The notes under the pieces are model-generated. The model made no database searches. It saw only the letters and a program-made list of their open reading frames with translations, and had not been told where the DNA came from. Both the position numbers and the translations under genes were made by a program. Positions 41,108 through 49,053 of a stretch of 64,000 bases of DNA are shown here, piece by piece. This stretch comes from Verrucosispora sp. NA02020. Its GTDB lineage: Bacteria > Actinomycetota > Actinomycetes > Mycobacteriales > Micromonosporaceae. The stretch lies in contig NZ_CP054923.1 of assembly GCF_013364215.1 (NCBI RefSeq), positions 248,001 to 312,000 on the forward strand, written 5' to 3'. Numbering within the stretch: position 1 is the stretch's first letter; every line of letters starts with the position of its first letter.

Positions 41108-42334
41108 TCAGCGGATGGTGGAGGCGGTGATGGTGGGGCCGGAGCCGGCGCCCTGGTAGAAGATGCCGGGGTGGGTCTGGAAGCCGTGGCTGGGGTTGCG
41201 GCGCAGGGTCGACTTCTCGATGCGCAACGTGCCGGTGCGGTTGTTGCTGACGAAGAAGATCGCCCCGCCGCCCTCCTTGGCGTCGTTCCCCTCGATCAGG
41301 GTGCCGGCGACGCGGACCGAGAATTCGTTTCCGTCGGCGTAGATCGCGCCGCCGCTGCCGCCGCCGGGAGTGCCGGAGCGGGCCGGGTTGGCGCCGGTGC
41401 CGACGGCCGCGTTGTCCCGCAGCACGCTGTTCAGGATGACCCAGGAGACGCCGATGCTGCTCAGTGCGCCGCCGTTGGCGCAGGTGCCGCCGGTGAAGGT
41501 GCTGTCGACCACGTACACCGGTTGGCCGTCGTGCTGGTCGAGCACCCGGATGGCGGCGCCGCCCACGTCGGGGCCGGTGCGGTCGCAGCGGTTGCCGACG
41601 AAGTGCGAGTCGACCACCTTGAGCCGCCCGCCGCGCACGAAGATCGCGCCACCGCCGCCACCGTCGACGCGCTGGCCGGTGGCGTCGCCGTCGGCGAAGG
41701 TCAGGTTCTGCACGGTGAGCTGCGGGTGGTCCTGGTTCTGGCAGCGCGCGGTGGTCCAGCCCTGGAGCGGGTCGCAGGTGTTCATGTAGAGGATGCGGCG
41801 CTTGCCCTGCCCGCTGAGCGTGATCTTGCCGCCGCCGTCCAGCACCACCTTCGGGCCGTTGGCGTTGCGGACCTTCGCGGTCGCCGCCATCGTGATGGTC
41901 ACCGGGTCGGGGCCGCAGTCGAAGGTGATGATCCCGCCGGCCGCGACCGCCCGCACCACCGCTGCCGAGGTGCAACTGGCCGGGGTGCCGTCACCGATGG
42001 TGCGGGTCGGGTTCGAGGTGTCGACGGCCTGGGCCACGGCGGGCACGGGGGCCGCGTCGGCCGGGGGCGCGCTGTCGCGTACGCCCGGGTTGTCGGCCGA
42101 CCGGGTCGGGTCGGCACCGGCGGCGGGGGTGCCGAGCGCGGCGTTGCCGGACGGGCTGGTCTCGGCGCTCTGGTGCTGTCCGGGCGGTGCCTCGGAGGTC
42201 GGCTCGGCGGGATCGCCGCCGGCCGGCTGCTGGACGCTGCGCGGGTCGACGCGGGGTACGGACGGGCCGCCGCAGCCGGTCAGACCGACGGCGACACCGA
42301 GCGCGACCACGGGAGCGAGGGATCTGAGACGCAC
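41108..42334 (-). CDS. Lipoprotein with right-handed beta-helix (pectate-lyase-like fold)
   Basis: A 408-residue lipoprotein. The signal peptide ends in the lipobox VGLTGCGG (Cys21). A Pro/Ser/Ala-rich linker follows to about residue 100. Repeated beta-helix coils follow: short strands with Asn/Gly/Val turns such as VVLDGGGKITLSG, LTVQNLTFADGDA, LKVVDSHFVGNRC, VYVVDSTFTGGTC. No catalytic set of a known lyase is obvious, so it may bind or degrade polysaccharide at the cell surface. Confidence 0.8.
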   Translation of the reverse strand: MRLRSLAPVVALGVAVGLTGCGGPSVPRVDPRSVQQPAGGDPAEPTSEAPPGQHQSAETSPSGNAALGTPAAGADPTRSADNPGVRDSAPPADAAPVPAVAQAVDTSNPTRTIGDGTPASCTSAAVVRAVAAGGIITFDCGPDPVTITMAATAKVRNANGPKVVLDGGGKITLSGQGKRRILYMNTCDPLQGWTTARCQNQDHPQLTVQNLTFADGDATGQRVDGGGGGAIFVRGGRLKVVDSHFVGNRCDRTGPDVGGAAIRVLDQHDGQPVYVVDSTFTGGTCANGGALSSIGVSWVILNSVLRDNAAVGTGANPARSGTPGGGSGGAIYADGNEFSVRVAGTLIEGNDAKEGGGAIFFVSNNRTGTLRIEKSTLRRNPSHGFQTHPGIFYQGAGSGPTITASTIR

Positions 42335-42357
42335 CAGGTGATGCTAGAGCCTGCGCG

Positions 42358-42383
42358 GGGGTCCGCGACCGGTCGCGGACCCC
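42358..42383 (-). terminator. 26-bp perfect palindrome, probable terminator
   Basis: GGGGTCCGCGACC at 42358-42370 is immediately followed by its exact complement at 42371-42383, able to form a strong hairpin with a 4-base loop. It lies 11 bp beyond the end of the ABC permease gene, in the gap before the lipoprotein gene start. Confidence 0.75.
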
Positions 42384-42393
42384 GTGGTGACTC

Positions 42394-43086
42394 TCAGGTG
42401 ATGGGTACGTGGTGCAGGTGCCGGCGGCGGCGCAGCCGGACACTGAACACCCCTGCCACGGTCACGGTCAGCAGCAGCGTCACCGCCAGCCCGTGCAGGA
42501 CGCCCCGGGCCAGGTAGCCGTCGTCGGCGTGGTCCACCGCCCAGGTGGCGATCTCCCGGCTGGACCAGAACGGGGTGAGCTTCGCGCCCTGACTGGCCGG
42601 GTCGAGCAGCATCTGCATCGCCACCACGGTGAGCAACAGCAGGGTGCCCTCCAGTTCGCGGGGCAGCAGCGCGCCGATCAACATGCCGAACGGCGCGGCC
42701 ACCATCACGCAGCAGAGCATCGCCACGGCGATCCCGGCGTACCGCAGGTTGGTCGTGTCGAGCACGGTGAGCAGGAAGAACGGCACCGCGACGGTCAGTC
42801 CGAGCGCCCACAGGCCGAGCATCCGGCCGAGGTACAGATGGTGCGGCCGGTAACCGGCGAGCCGGAGCCGGGGTTCCAGCTCGCGGGCGGCGCTGGTGGC
42901 GAAGAGCGCGGCGGTGCTGACCGCCCAACTGATGCCGAGGAACAGCGCCCGGATCGACTGCCCGACGTGCGAGTCCCGCCGGATCATCCAGAAGACCAAC
43001 GGCATCAACAACAGGAGCAGGAGTACGCCCCGACGACGCGCCAGTTCCCGCAACGTCATCTCGGCGACGGTGAACAGCCGCTTCAC
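42394..43086 (-). CDS. ABC-type transporter permease
   Basis: A 230-residue membrane protein with six hydrophobic helices, starting MKRLFTVAEMTLRELARRRG, typical of small ABC-2 type permeases (drug or lipid export). It overlaps the ATPase gene by 4 bp. The substrate is not deducible. A PadR gene heads the operon. Confidence 0.82.
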   Translation of the reverse strand: MKRLFTVAEMTLRELARRRGVLLLLLLMPLVFWMIRRDSHVGQSIRALFLGISWAVSTAALFATSAARELEPRLRLAGYRPHHLYLGRMLGLWALGLTVAVPFFLLTVLDTTNLRYAGIAVAMLCCVMVAAPFGMLIGALLPRELEGTLLLLTVVAMQMLLDPASQGAKLTPFWSSREIATWAVDHADDGYLARGVLHGLAVTLLLTVTVAGVFSVRLRRRRHLHHVPIT

Positions 43087-43901
43087 GCCCGACCTCCCTG
43101 CTCGGCGGAGGTCAGGTCGAGCACGATGTCGACCCGGTCGAGTTGGTTGAGCAGGTGCGTCACCACCACGATGGCCTTCCCCTCGTCGCGCAGCCGGGTC
43201 AACTGGTCCCAGAGGTTGACGTAACTGCCCTGGTCGAAGCCCTGGTACGGCTCGTCGAGCAGCAGCACGTCCGGTTGGGCGAGGGTGGACATGGTCAGGT
43301 TCAGCTTCTGGCGCGTACCGCCGGAGAGGTGCCGGGCGAGCACGGTGCCCTCGGCGTCCCAGCCGAGGTTCCGGGCCGCCGCCCGACCGGCCTGCCGGGC
43401 CGGACCACGGGCCACACCCTGACCGGCGCCGACCAGCACGAAGTGCTCGTCGGGGAGCAGGAAGTCGGCGGTGCCGCCCTGCTGGGGGCAGTAGCCGAGC
43501 CGGCCGGAGACGGTCACCTCACCGCTGTCCGGTGAGATCAACCCGGCGCAGATCCGCAGGAAGGTGCTCTTGCCGCAGCCGTTCGCGCCGACCACGGCGG
43601 CGATCTGCCCGGCGCGTACGGTCAGCGAGGCGTCCCGCAGCACCGGATGCCGCCCGTACCGCTTGGTGATGCCCTTGGCGGACAAGCGCACCGGCCCGGG
43701 ACGCGGGCCGGGCGCGGTGCCGATGCTCTCCACGATCGCGGCGGCGTACGTCTGCGGCGGGCCGAAGACCTGCCACGGGTCACCGCCGCCCTCGCGCAGG
43801 TGTGTGGCGGCCTCGGCGACCACGTGCCGGGCGGCGTCGGTCGCCACCCGCCGCCTGTGCAACTCGGCCGCGAACCCCCGCAGCCAGTCGTCGACGTTCA
43901 C
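43083..43901 (-). CDS. ABC transporter ATP-binding protein with N-terminal extension
   Basis: A 272-residue ATPase. The N-terminal ~70 residues are a small helical region (VDDWLRGFAAELHRRR), then the ABC core: Walker A VGANGCGKST, Q-loop region GYCPQQGGTADF, signature LSGGTRQKLN, Walker B DVLLLDEPYQG, and His-switch VVVVTHLLNQ. It pairs with the permease downstream and overlaps the PadR gene by 4 bp. Confidence 0.9.
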   Translation of the reverse strand: MNVDDWLRGFAAELHRRRVATDAARHVVAEAATHLREGGGDPWQVFGPPQTYAAAIVESIGTAPGPRPGPVRLSAKGITKRYGRHPVLRDASLTVRAGQIAAVVGANGCGKSTFLRICAGLISPDSGEVTVSGRLGYCPQQGGTADFLLPDEHFVLVGAGQGVARGPARQAGRAAARNLGWDAEGTVLARHLSGGTRQKLNLTMSTLAQPDVLLLDEPYQGFDQGSYVNLWDQLTRLRDEGKAIVVVTHLLNQLDRVDIVLDLTSAEQGGRA

Positions 43902-44236
43902 CCCTCGACCCCCTTCGAGACGATGTCGGTCACCGGCGCCACGAACGTCAGCCAGGCGTTACCGCCATTGTGCAGCGCCGCCCGCCCGTCGTCGGTGAGC
44001 TGGTAGTACTTGCGGGCCGGACCCGACCCGCCCTCCCGCCACTGCGCGGTGACCAGACCGGTGCGCTGCAATCGCAGCAGCACCGGATAGAGCGTGCCGC
44101 CCTGGATCGGTCCGACGCCCGCGGCGTCGAGCGACTGGGCGAGCTGGTAGCCGTAGGACTCGCCCTCGCGCAGCAGGGCCAGCACGCAGAGGTCGAGCAC
44201 ACCTCGCAGCCACTGCCCACGACGATCGGGATCCAC
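43898..44236 (-). CDS. PadR-family transcriptional regulator
   Basis: A 112-residue winged-helix regulator (WLRGVLDLCVLALLREGESYGYQLAQSL, GTLYPVLLRLQRTGLV, YYQLTDDGRAAL). GTG 44236 gives the usual PadR length. The stop overlaps the ATPase gene by 4 bp, so it regulates its own operon. Repeats CTACCTAG directly upstream are candidate binding sites. Confidence 0.9.
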   Translation of the reverse strand: MDPDRRGQWLRGVLDLCVLALLREGESYGYQLAQSLDAAGVGPIQGGTLYPVLLRLQRTGLVTAQWREGGSGPARKYYQLTDDGRAALHNGGNAWLTFVAPVTDIVSKGVEG

Positions 44237-44255
44237 CCGCCGAACCCTAGTGGCG

Positions 44256-44280
44256 CTACCTAGATGGCACAACTACCTAG
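44256..44280. promoter_or_regulatory. Direct repeat CTACCTAG, candidate PadR operator
   Basis: CTACCTAG occurs at 44256-44263 and again at 44273-44280, 17 bp apart, with a partial copy (CCCTAG) at 44245-44250, all within 45 bp upstream of the PadR start. The half-site reads CTAGGTAG on the minus strand. The position suits auto-repression. Confidence 0.4.
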
Positions 44281-44330
44281 TTGCGCACAGCGGCACCTCG
44301 GGACCACGGTGGTGCCTCGGTCCTGGCGGT

Positions 44331-44357
44331 GCCTCGGGACCACGGAGGTCCCGAGGC
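44331..44357 (-). terminator. Hairpin after the PP2C gene
   Basis: GCCTCGGGACC (44331-44341) and GGTCCCGAGGC (44347-44357) form a perfect 11-bp stem with loop ACGGA, ending 9 bp from the stop of the phosphatase gene. A duplicated partial copy (CCTCGGGACCACGG) precedes it around 44297-44310, showing a local tandem repeat. Confidence 0.65.
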
Positions 44358-44366
44358 GGTGGCGGG

Positions 44367-45086
44367 TCAGCTCGGCACGACGTCGGAGATCACCACGGTG
44401 ACGTTGTCCGGCGCGCCGGCCTGGTGGGCGAGCTTCACCAACTGCTCACCGCACTGGTGGCGGTCGGTGTGCAGGCTCAGGGCGGCGGCGATCGCGTCGT
44501 CGGTCACATAGTCCGAGAGCCCGTCACTGCAGAGCAGCAGCCGGTCGCCGGCCGCCACGTTCACCGAGCCCATCGTCGGCGGCGCGTCCGCGCCCTGCAC
44601 CGCACGGGTCACCAGCGACCGCTGCGGATGGTGCCGGGCCTGCTCCCGGGTCAACGTGCCCTGGTCGACGAGCGCCTGCACGAACGTGTCGTCCCGGGTC
44701 AACTGCCGCAGCCGGCCCTCCCGCAGCAGATAGCAGCGCGAGTCGCCGACCTGCGCCAACACCAGCGTGTCCCCGGCGAGCAGGGCCGCCGTGAGCGTCG
44801 TGCCCATGCCGTCCCGGGCGGGCTCGGCGGCGATCGCCGCGTGAATACGTTGGTTGGCGGTGCTCACCACGGCCCGTAGCGAGTCGGTGGCGGCGTCCGG
44901 TGCGGTGGGCGGGATCAACTCGTCCAGGATCCGGATGACGATCTCGCTGGCGACCTCACCGGCGGGCAGCCCACCCATGCCGTCGGCCACCGCGACGAGG
45001 CGCTCACCAGCGAGCGCGGAGTCCTCGTTGTTGGTGCGGACCAGGCCGATGTCGTTGAGGATGGCCGAGCGGAGGATCAGCGTCAT
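44367..45086 (-). CDS. PP2C-family Ser/Thr protein phosphatase
   Basis: A 239-residue soluble phosphatase. Metal-binding motifs are visible: RTNNEDS, VAVADGMGGLPAGEVAS, GTTLTAALL, VGDSRCYLL, LCSDGLSDYVTDD and APDNVTVV. It would dephosphorylate Ser/Thr-kinase targets. It stands alone in the minus direction, divergent from the AAA-LuxR regulator with a 62-bp gap. Confidence 0.92.
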   Translation of the reverse strand: MTLILRSAILNDIGLVRTNNEDSALAGERLVAVADGMGGLPAGEVASEIVIRILDELIPPTAPDAATDSLRAVVSTANQRIHAAIAAEPARDGMGTTLTAALLAGDTLVLAQVGDSRCYLLREGRLRQLTRDDTFVQALVDQGTLTREQARHHPQRSLVTRAVQGADAPPTMGSVNVAAGDRLLLCSDGLSDYVTDDAIAAALSLHTDRHQCGEQLVKLAHQAGAPDNVTVVISDVVPS

Positions 45087-45121
45087 GGGTCAAGCTTGCC
45101 AAGAACACCCTTCCCGCGTCT

Positions 45122-45139
45122 CTACGCACTACTGCGTAG
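45122..45139. promoter_or_regulatory. Perfect 7-bp-arm inverted repeat before the AAA-LuxR gene
   Basis: CTACGCA (45122-45128), spacer CTAC, TGCGTAG (45133-45139) lies in the 62-bp gap between the divergent PP2C and AAA-LuxR genes and 9 bp before the latter's ATG. A likely operator, possibly for the LuxR protein itself. Confidence 0.5.
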
Positions 45140-45148
45140 GGTTGAGGA

Positions 45149-46291
45149 ATGTTGCCGATGTCCATGGTCGGGCGCGCCGACGAGCTGGCTGAGCTGGGCC
45201 GAGTGTGGTCCACCGTGGCTGGTCGGAGGCGTCGAACACCGGCCGTCGTGGTCGTCACCGGCGGCGCGGGCGTCGGCAAGAGCCTGTTGGTCGCCGCCGC
45301 GCTGGACGAACTCACCCCACGACCGGCGATGGTGCTCAGCGGCGCCGCCCGGGTGCACAGTCCGGCACCGTACGACTGGCTGGCCGCCGTGCTCAGCGGA
45401 CGCGACCCCGACCGGCTCGACCTGCCGGCCGACACCGTGCCGCCGGACGCGCTGGCCTGGCTCGCCCAACAACCCACCGCGCCACGCGAGCGCTACGCCC
45501 CCGGCACGCTGCTGCGCCTCGCCGTACGTGCCGTCCGGGCGCTGGTCGGCACCGGCCCGGCCGTCCTCGTGGTCGAGGATCTGCACGCGCTCGACCCGGC
45601 CAGCCTCAACCTGATCGGCGAACTCGCCACCGCCCCCGGACTGCCCGCCCTGCTGGTGGTGGCGACCCGACCCGCCGCGCACGCGGTCGCCCCGGAACTC
45701 GCCGGCCGCACCCTGGCCCGGCTCTGCGGCGTACCCGGGGCGGTGCGCCAGCACCTCGGGCCGCTGCGCCCGGTCGAGGTGGCCGAGGTGCTGACCCAGG
45801 TGTACGCCGGCCACCCGCTGCCCGGTCGACTGGTACGCGGCGTCTGGCGGAGCACCGGCGGCAACCCGTACGCGCTCACCGAGCTGCTCGCCGCGTACGC
45901 CGGACAGCCACCCGAGGCGCTGCTCGCCCCGGTCGACGTCCCGCCCGCGTTCGACGGACGGCCTCGGCCTGCCCGTCGAGGTGTGCCGCCGTTCGACGCC
46001 GACGGTGGGCGGGCGGCGTCGGGGCTGTCGCGTATGCCGGAGTCGTCGGGGGCGTCGGCGGGCGGCACCGGACTGTCGGCCGAGTTGACCGGGCGGGAGG
46101 TGGAGGTGCTCGACTGCCTGGTCGCCGGGATGTCCAACAAGCAGGTGGCGAGCGCCCTGGGCATCTCGGTGCGGACGGTCACCGTGCACGTGTCCAACCT
46201 GCTGCGCAAGACCGGCTCGGCCTCGCGTACCGAGGTGGCGCTCTGGGCGGTACGCCAACGGCTCGCCGAACCCACCCCCGCCGAGATGTAA
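45149..46291 (+). CDS. AAA-ATPase LuxR-family regulator, short LAL type
   Basis: A 380-residue regulator. The N-terminal P-loop VVVVTGGAGVGKSLLVAA (Walker A) and VLVVEDLHALDPASL (Walker B) form an AAA/NACHT-like ATPase. The C-terminal LuxR HTH reads LTGREVEVLDCLVAGMSNKQVASALGISVRTVTVHV. It lacks the long TPR middle of full-length LAL regulators (800-1000 residues). The TAA stop is supplied by the palindromic repeat at 46286-46343. Confidence 0.85.
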   Translation: MLPMSMVGRADELAELGRVWSTVAGRRRRTPAVVVVTGGAGVGKSLLVAAALDELTPRPAMVLSGAARVHSPAPYDWLAAVLSGRDPDRLDLPADTVPPDALAWLAQQPTAPRERYAPGTLLRLAVRAVRALVGTGPAVLVVEDLHALDPASLNLIGELATAPGLPALLVVATRPAAHAVAPELAGRTLARLCGVPGAVRQHLGPLRPVEVAEVLTQVYAGHPLPGRLVRGVWRSTGGNPYALTELLAAYAGQPPEALLAPVDVPPAFDGRPRPARRGVPPFDADGGRAASGLSRMPESSGASAGGTGLSAELTGREVEVLDCLVAGMSNKQVASALGISVRTVTVHVSNLLRKTGSASRTEVALWAVRQRLAEPTPAEM

Positions 46292-46343
46292 GGAAGGGAC
46301 CCTTCCTATACACGAGGCGTTAGCAGGGGGCCCTTCCTTACAT
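46286..46343. repeat. Imperfect 23-bp inverted repeat, second family copy
   Basis: Arms 46286-46308 and 46321-46343 match at 20 of 23 positions, loop TACACGAGGCGT (12 bases). Both convergent genes end inside it: the arm ATGTAAGGA gives each a final Met and TAA stop (46289-46291 plus strand, 46340-46338 minus strand). Loop and outer arm sequence match the 9342-9399 element, so both are members of one dispersed repeat. Confidence 0.85.
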
Positions 46344-46880
46344 CCGGGGGTAGCGCAGGAGCAGGCTTGCGGCCACCTCCTCGTCGCCCACGGCGGCGTA
46401 GAGGTGCGGCACGTCGGACGTCCAGCGCAGGTGGCCACCGGCGGCGACGGTCAGCGGCGCGTCGACCGGGCCGGCGCGCAGCACCCCGGCGAAGACGGTC
46501 ACGTGCTCGGTCACCCCGGGTTGGTGCGCGGGGGAGAGCTGGCCGGGGCCGGGCGCCACCCGCATCCGGTACAGCTCGTACGTCGCGTCCGAGTCGTCGA
46601 AGACCTCCAGCAGCGTCGCGCTGACCGCCGCGCCGCGTACGGTCGGCCCGGCCGACGGCCCGGAGAGCACGGCGGTCAGCGGTACGCCGAGCTGCGCGGT
46701 GATCGCGTACAACGTCTCCAGGGTGGGGTTGCGGACGCCGTTCTCCAGTCCGGAGAGCGTCGCCTTGCCCACTCCCGCCAGCCGGGACAGCGCGGAGAGC
46801 GAGATGCCGCGCGCCTCGCGGAGGGCGCGGACCCGCTGGCCGATCGCGGCGGTGTCCGAATCTGGTGGTGGCTGCGACAT
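46338..46880 (-). CDS. XRE-family regulator with C-terminal cupin domain
   Basis: A 180-residue regulator. The N-terminal helix-turn-helix reads RVRALREARGISLSALSRLAGVGKATLSGLENG, and the C-terminal half is a small beta-barrel cupin (PGQLSPAHQPGVTEHVTVFAGVL, HLRWTSDVPH). Such proteins sense a small ligand. It is divergent from the BenE-type transporter with only 60 bp between starts, a regulator/transporter arrangement. Its stop is provided by the palindromic repeat. Confidence 0.9.
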   Translation of the reverse strand: MSQPPPDSDTAAIGQRVRALREARGISLSALSRLAGVGKATLSGLENGVRNPTLETLYAITAQLGVPLTAVLSGPSAGPTVRGAAVSATLLEVFDDSDATYELYRMRVAPGPGQLSPAHQPGVTEHVTVFAGVLRAGPVDAPLTVAAGGHLRWTSDVPHLYAAVGDEEVAASLLLRYPRM

Positions 46881-46904
46881 CCCGATATGGTGCTACACGC
46901 CGCT

Positions 46905-46920
46905 GTTCCGTAAACGGAAC
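46905..46920. promoter_or_regulatory. Perfect palindrome GTTCCGTAAACGGAAC
   Basis: GTTCCGT-AA-ACGGAAC at 46905-46920 is a perfect 7-bp-arm inverted repeat in the 60-bp gap between the divergent XRE-cupin and BenE genes, 20 bp before the transporter start. It is the obvious binding site for the XRE regulator and would control both genes. Confidence 0.7.
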
Positions 46921-46940
46921 GGTCGGGAAGGGGTGGGGTC

Positions 46941-48182
46941 ATGGCGGGACGGACACAGCCGATCCTCGCGGGGGTGGTGACCGCGCTGGTCGGGTTCGCC
47001 AGCTCGTTCACGGTGGTGCTTGCCGGGCTGCGCGCGGCCGGCGCGAGCGAGGCGCAGGCCGCCTCCGGGCTGCTCGTCCTCTGCGTCGCCTCCGGGCTCT
47101 GCGCCGTCTGGCTCGGCCTGCGGCACCGGATGCCGCTGAGCATCGCCTGGTCCACGCCCGGCGCGGCGCTGCTCATCGCGACCGGCCCGGTGCCCGGCGG
47201 GTGGCCGGTCGCCGTCGGCGCGTTCCTCGTCTCGGGCCTGCTCATCGTCGCCGCCGGCCTGTTCCCGGCCCTCGGCCGCGCCGTCGCCGCGATACCCAAA
47301 CCCATCGCCGGGGCGATGCTCGCCGGGGTGTTGCTGCCGCTCTGCACCGCACCGGTACGCGCCCTCGTCGACGTGCCGCACCTCGCCGCGCCGGTGCTGG
47401 TCTCCTGGTTGGTGCTGCACCGCTTCGCCCGGCGTTGGGCGGTCCCCGGGGCACTGGTGGTCGCCGCCGTCGCGATCGCGCTGACCACGTCGGGCGGTGG
47501 CACCGGTGGACTGCGGCCGGTGTTCACGCTGACCATGCCGGCGTGGAGCCTGTCGGCGCTGATCGGTGTGGCACTGCCGCTGTTCCTGGTGACCATGGCC
47601 GCGCAGAACGTGCCCGGCACCGCCGTCCTGGTCGGCTACGGTTACCGGCCCCCGCTCGGCTCGGCGCTGCGGACCACGGGACTGGCCAGCATGGCCGTGG
47701 CGCCCGCCGGTGGTCACGCGGTCAACCTGGCGGCGATCACCGCCGCGCTGGCTGCCGGACCGGACGCGCACCCCGACCCGGACCGCCGCTGGATCGCCTC
47801 GGTGACCGCCGGCATCGGGCTGGCGATGCTCGGATTGGGTGCCGGTGCGGTCACCACGCTCGTCGGTTGGGCGCCACCCGTACTGATCGAGGCGGTCGCC
47901 GGACTGGCTCTGCTCGGCGCGCTGGCCACCGCCCTGACCGCGGCGCTGGCCGATCCCACGGCCCGGGAGGCCGCCGTGGTGACCCTGGTGGTCACCGCCT
48001 CCGGGGTGTCGCTGATCGGCATCGGCGGCGCCTTCTGGGGCCTGGTGGCCGGCTGCCTGATGTTCCTGATCTTCCGTCCCCGCCGCCCCACGCCGACGCT
48101 GTCGACCCCGGTCACCGAACCCGACCGGCCTGCTGCCGCGCCCGCCCCGACCGCCGGGTCCGTCCCGACTCAGACGTCGTGA
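46941..48182 (+). CDS. BenE-family benzoate/H+ symporter-like transporter
   Basis: A 413-residue membrane protein with about eleven hydrophobic helices. The family pattern includes GFASSFTVVLAGLRAAGA at the start, MPLSIAWSTPGAALL, and FPALGRAVAAIPKPIAGAMLAGVLL. BenE members move benzoate or related aromatic acids or purine-like compounds with protons. The divergent XRE-cupin regulator is the likely controller. The ligand is not deducible. Confidence 0.85.
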   Translation: MAGRTQPILAGVVTALVGFASSFTVVLAGLRAAGASEAQAASGLLVLCVASGLCAVWLGLRHRMPLSIAWSTPGAALLIATGPVPGGWPVAVGAFLVSGLLIVAAGLFPALGRAVAAIPKPIAGAMLAGVLLPLCTAPVRALVDVPHLAAPVLVSWLVLHRFARRWAVPGALVVAAVAIALTTSGGGTGGLRPVFTLTMPAWSLSALIGVALPLFLVTMAAQNVPGTAVLVGYGYRPPLGSALRTTGLASMAVAPAGGHAVNLAAITAALAAGPDAHPDPDRRWIASVTAGIGLAMLGLGAGAVTTLVGWAPPVLIEAVAGLALLGALATALTAALADPTAREAAVVTLVVTASGVSLIGIGGAFWGLVAGCLMFLIFRPRRPTPTLSTPVTEPDRPAAAPAPTAGSVPTQTS

Positions 48183-48198
48183 GCGGGCCGAGGCGGGG

Positions 48199-48573
48199 TC
48201 AGTCCTCCGGAGGGAGGTCGGCGGCGAGGACGTCGAGCCGAACCTCTCCGTCGACGACGGTGTTGATCTGGTCGGCCAGTACGTAGACGGCACCGGTGGG
48301 GACCAGTTCGGTGGAGACCTTCAGGTAACCGGTGCGCAGCAGGCGGGCGGCCAGGTCCGCAGGAACGTCGGGTTCCTCCGTGGCGGCGGACTCGATCAAC
48401 TCGTCCAGGCTGCTGCCAGGGTCGGCGGTGGGCGCCTGCACGGTCACGGCGTTCGGGTCACCGCGCTGGACCAGGTCCACCGTGCCGACGTCGAGGCCGG
48501 CGGCGTCCACCACCCGCATGCCGGTGGTGACCCGCGAGACGGTGGTCTGTTGATCGATGCCCTGCTGCTCCAT
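48199..48573 (-). CDS. PRC-barrel-like hypothetical protein
   Basis: A 124-residue acidic protein. The N-terminal part TTGMRVVDAAGLDVGTVDLVQRGDPNAVTV resembles a PRC-barrel / DUF2171-type beta-barrel that tethers other proteins. The C-terminal half (ARLLRTGYLKVSTELVPTGAVYVLADQI) looks like a second strand set. Function unknown. Confidence 0.65.
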   Translation of the reverse strand: MEQQGIDQQTTVSRVTTGMRVVDAAGLDVGTVDLVQRGDPNAVTVQAPTADPGSSLDELIESAATEEPDVPADLAARLLRTGYLKVSTELVPTGAVYVLADQINTVVDGEVRLDVLAADLPPED

Positions 48574-48649
48574 ACTCCGCGCGGTTCCCGCCCCCCACTG
48601 CTCCTAAACCACCCACCCCGTCCGGTACGCCCCACCCCTCCGCCTTGTC

Positions 48650-48704
48650 GATCAAGAAGTTCGGGTCGCGTTCGCGGCGGTGGCGAGACGAAAACTTCTT
48701 GATC
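48650..48704. repeat. Inverted repeat with GATCAAGAAGTT arms
   Basis: GATCAAGAAGTT at 48650-48661 and its exact complement at 48693-48704 form 12-bp perfect arms with a 31-base spacer. It lies between two minus-strand genes; the right arm supplies the TGA stop of the downstream-listed gene (48703-48705). Similar TTGATCAAGAAGTT elements are, to my recollection, common in Micromonospora intergenic DNA. Confidence 0.65.
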
Positions 48705-48972
48705 AACCCGGGCTGGGGGTGGAGGGTGGGGGGGAGGGCCAGGGGGATGGGGGGCGGGGGGATAGTTCGCGCCAGGTGTCGGGGCCCTGGAGCAGTGCGC
48801 GTACCGTCTCCTCGGCGTCGTCGACGGTGTCGTACTCGTAGAACCGGGATGCGCCCTCGGCCCCGCCGGCACGCTGTTCCACGTACCAGCGATCGGCGTC
48901 CGCCCGGAGGAAGACGTCCCGTCGGGCCAGCCGCCCCCATTTCCCGTTCCACCAGTGCTTTCGCTGCTCCAT
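48703..48972 (-). CDS. Small hypothetical protein with Pro-rich tail
   Basis: An 89-residue protein. Residues 1-66 (MEQRKHWWNGKWGRLARRDV... FYEYDTVDDAEETVRALLQG) look like a normal small soluble domain with a WY-rich strand pattern. The tail PRPPSPWPSPPPSTPSPG reads through a C-rich tract and ends in the arm of the 48650-48704 repeat, so the original stop was probably lost or replaced. Function unknown. Confidence 0.65.
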   Translation of the reverse strand: MEQRKHWWNGKWGRLARRDVFLRADADRWYVEQRAGGAEGASRFYEYDTVDDAEETVRALLQGPDTWRELSPRPPSPWPSPPPSTPSPG

Positions 48973-49053
48973 GGCGGGACTCTATCGAACATGTGTTCGA
49001 CATGGAGCGGCCCCTGCGGGATTCCCACAGGGGCCGATGTGCGGGTGCCGGGT

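Noticed and set aside
48715..48770. G-rich tract considered as a quadruplex or regulatory element
   Set aside because: It encodes the Pro-rich tail of the 89-residue gene and shows no symmetric structure; kept as composition only.
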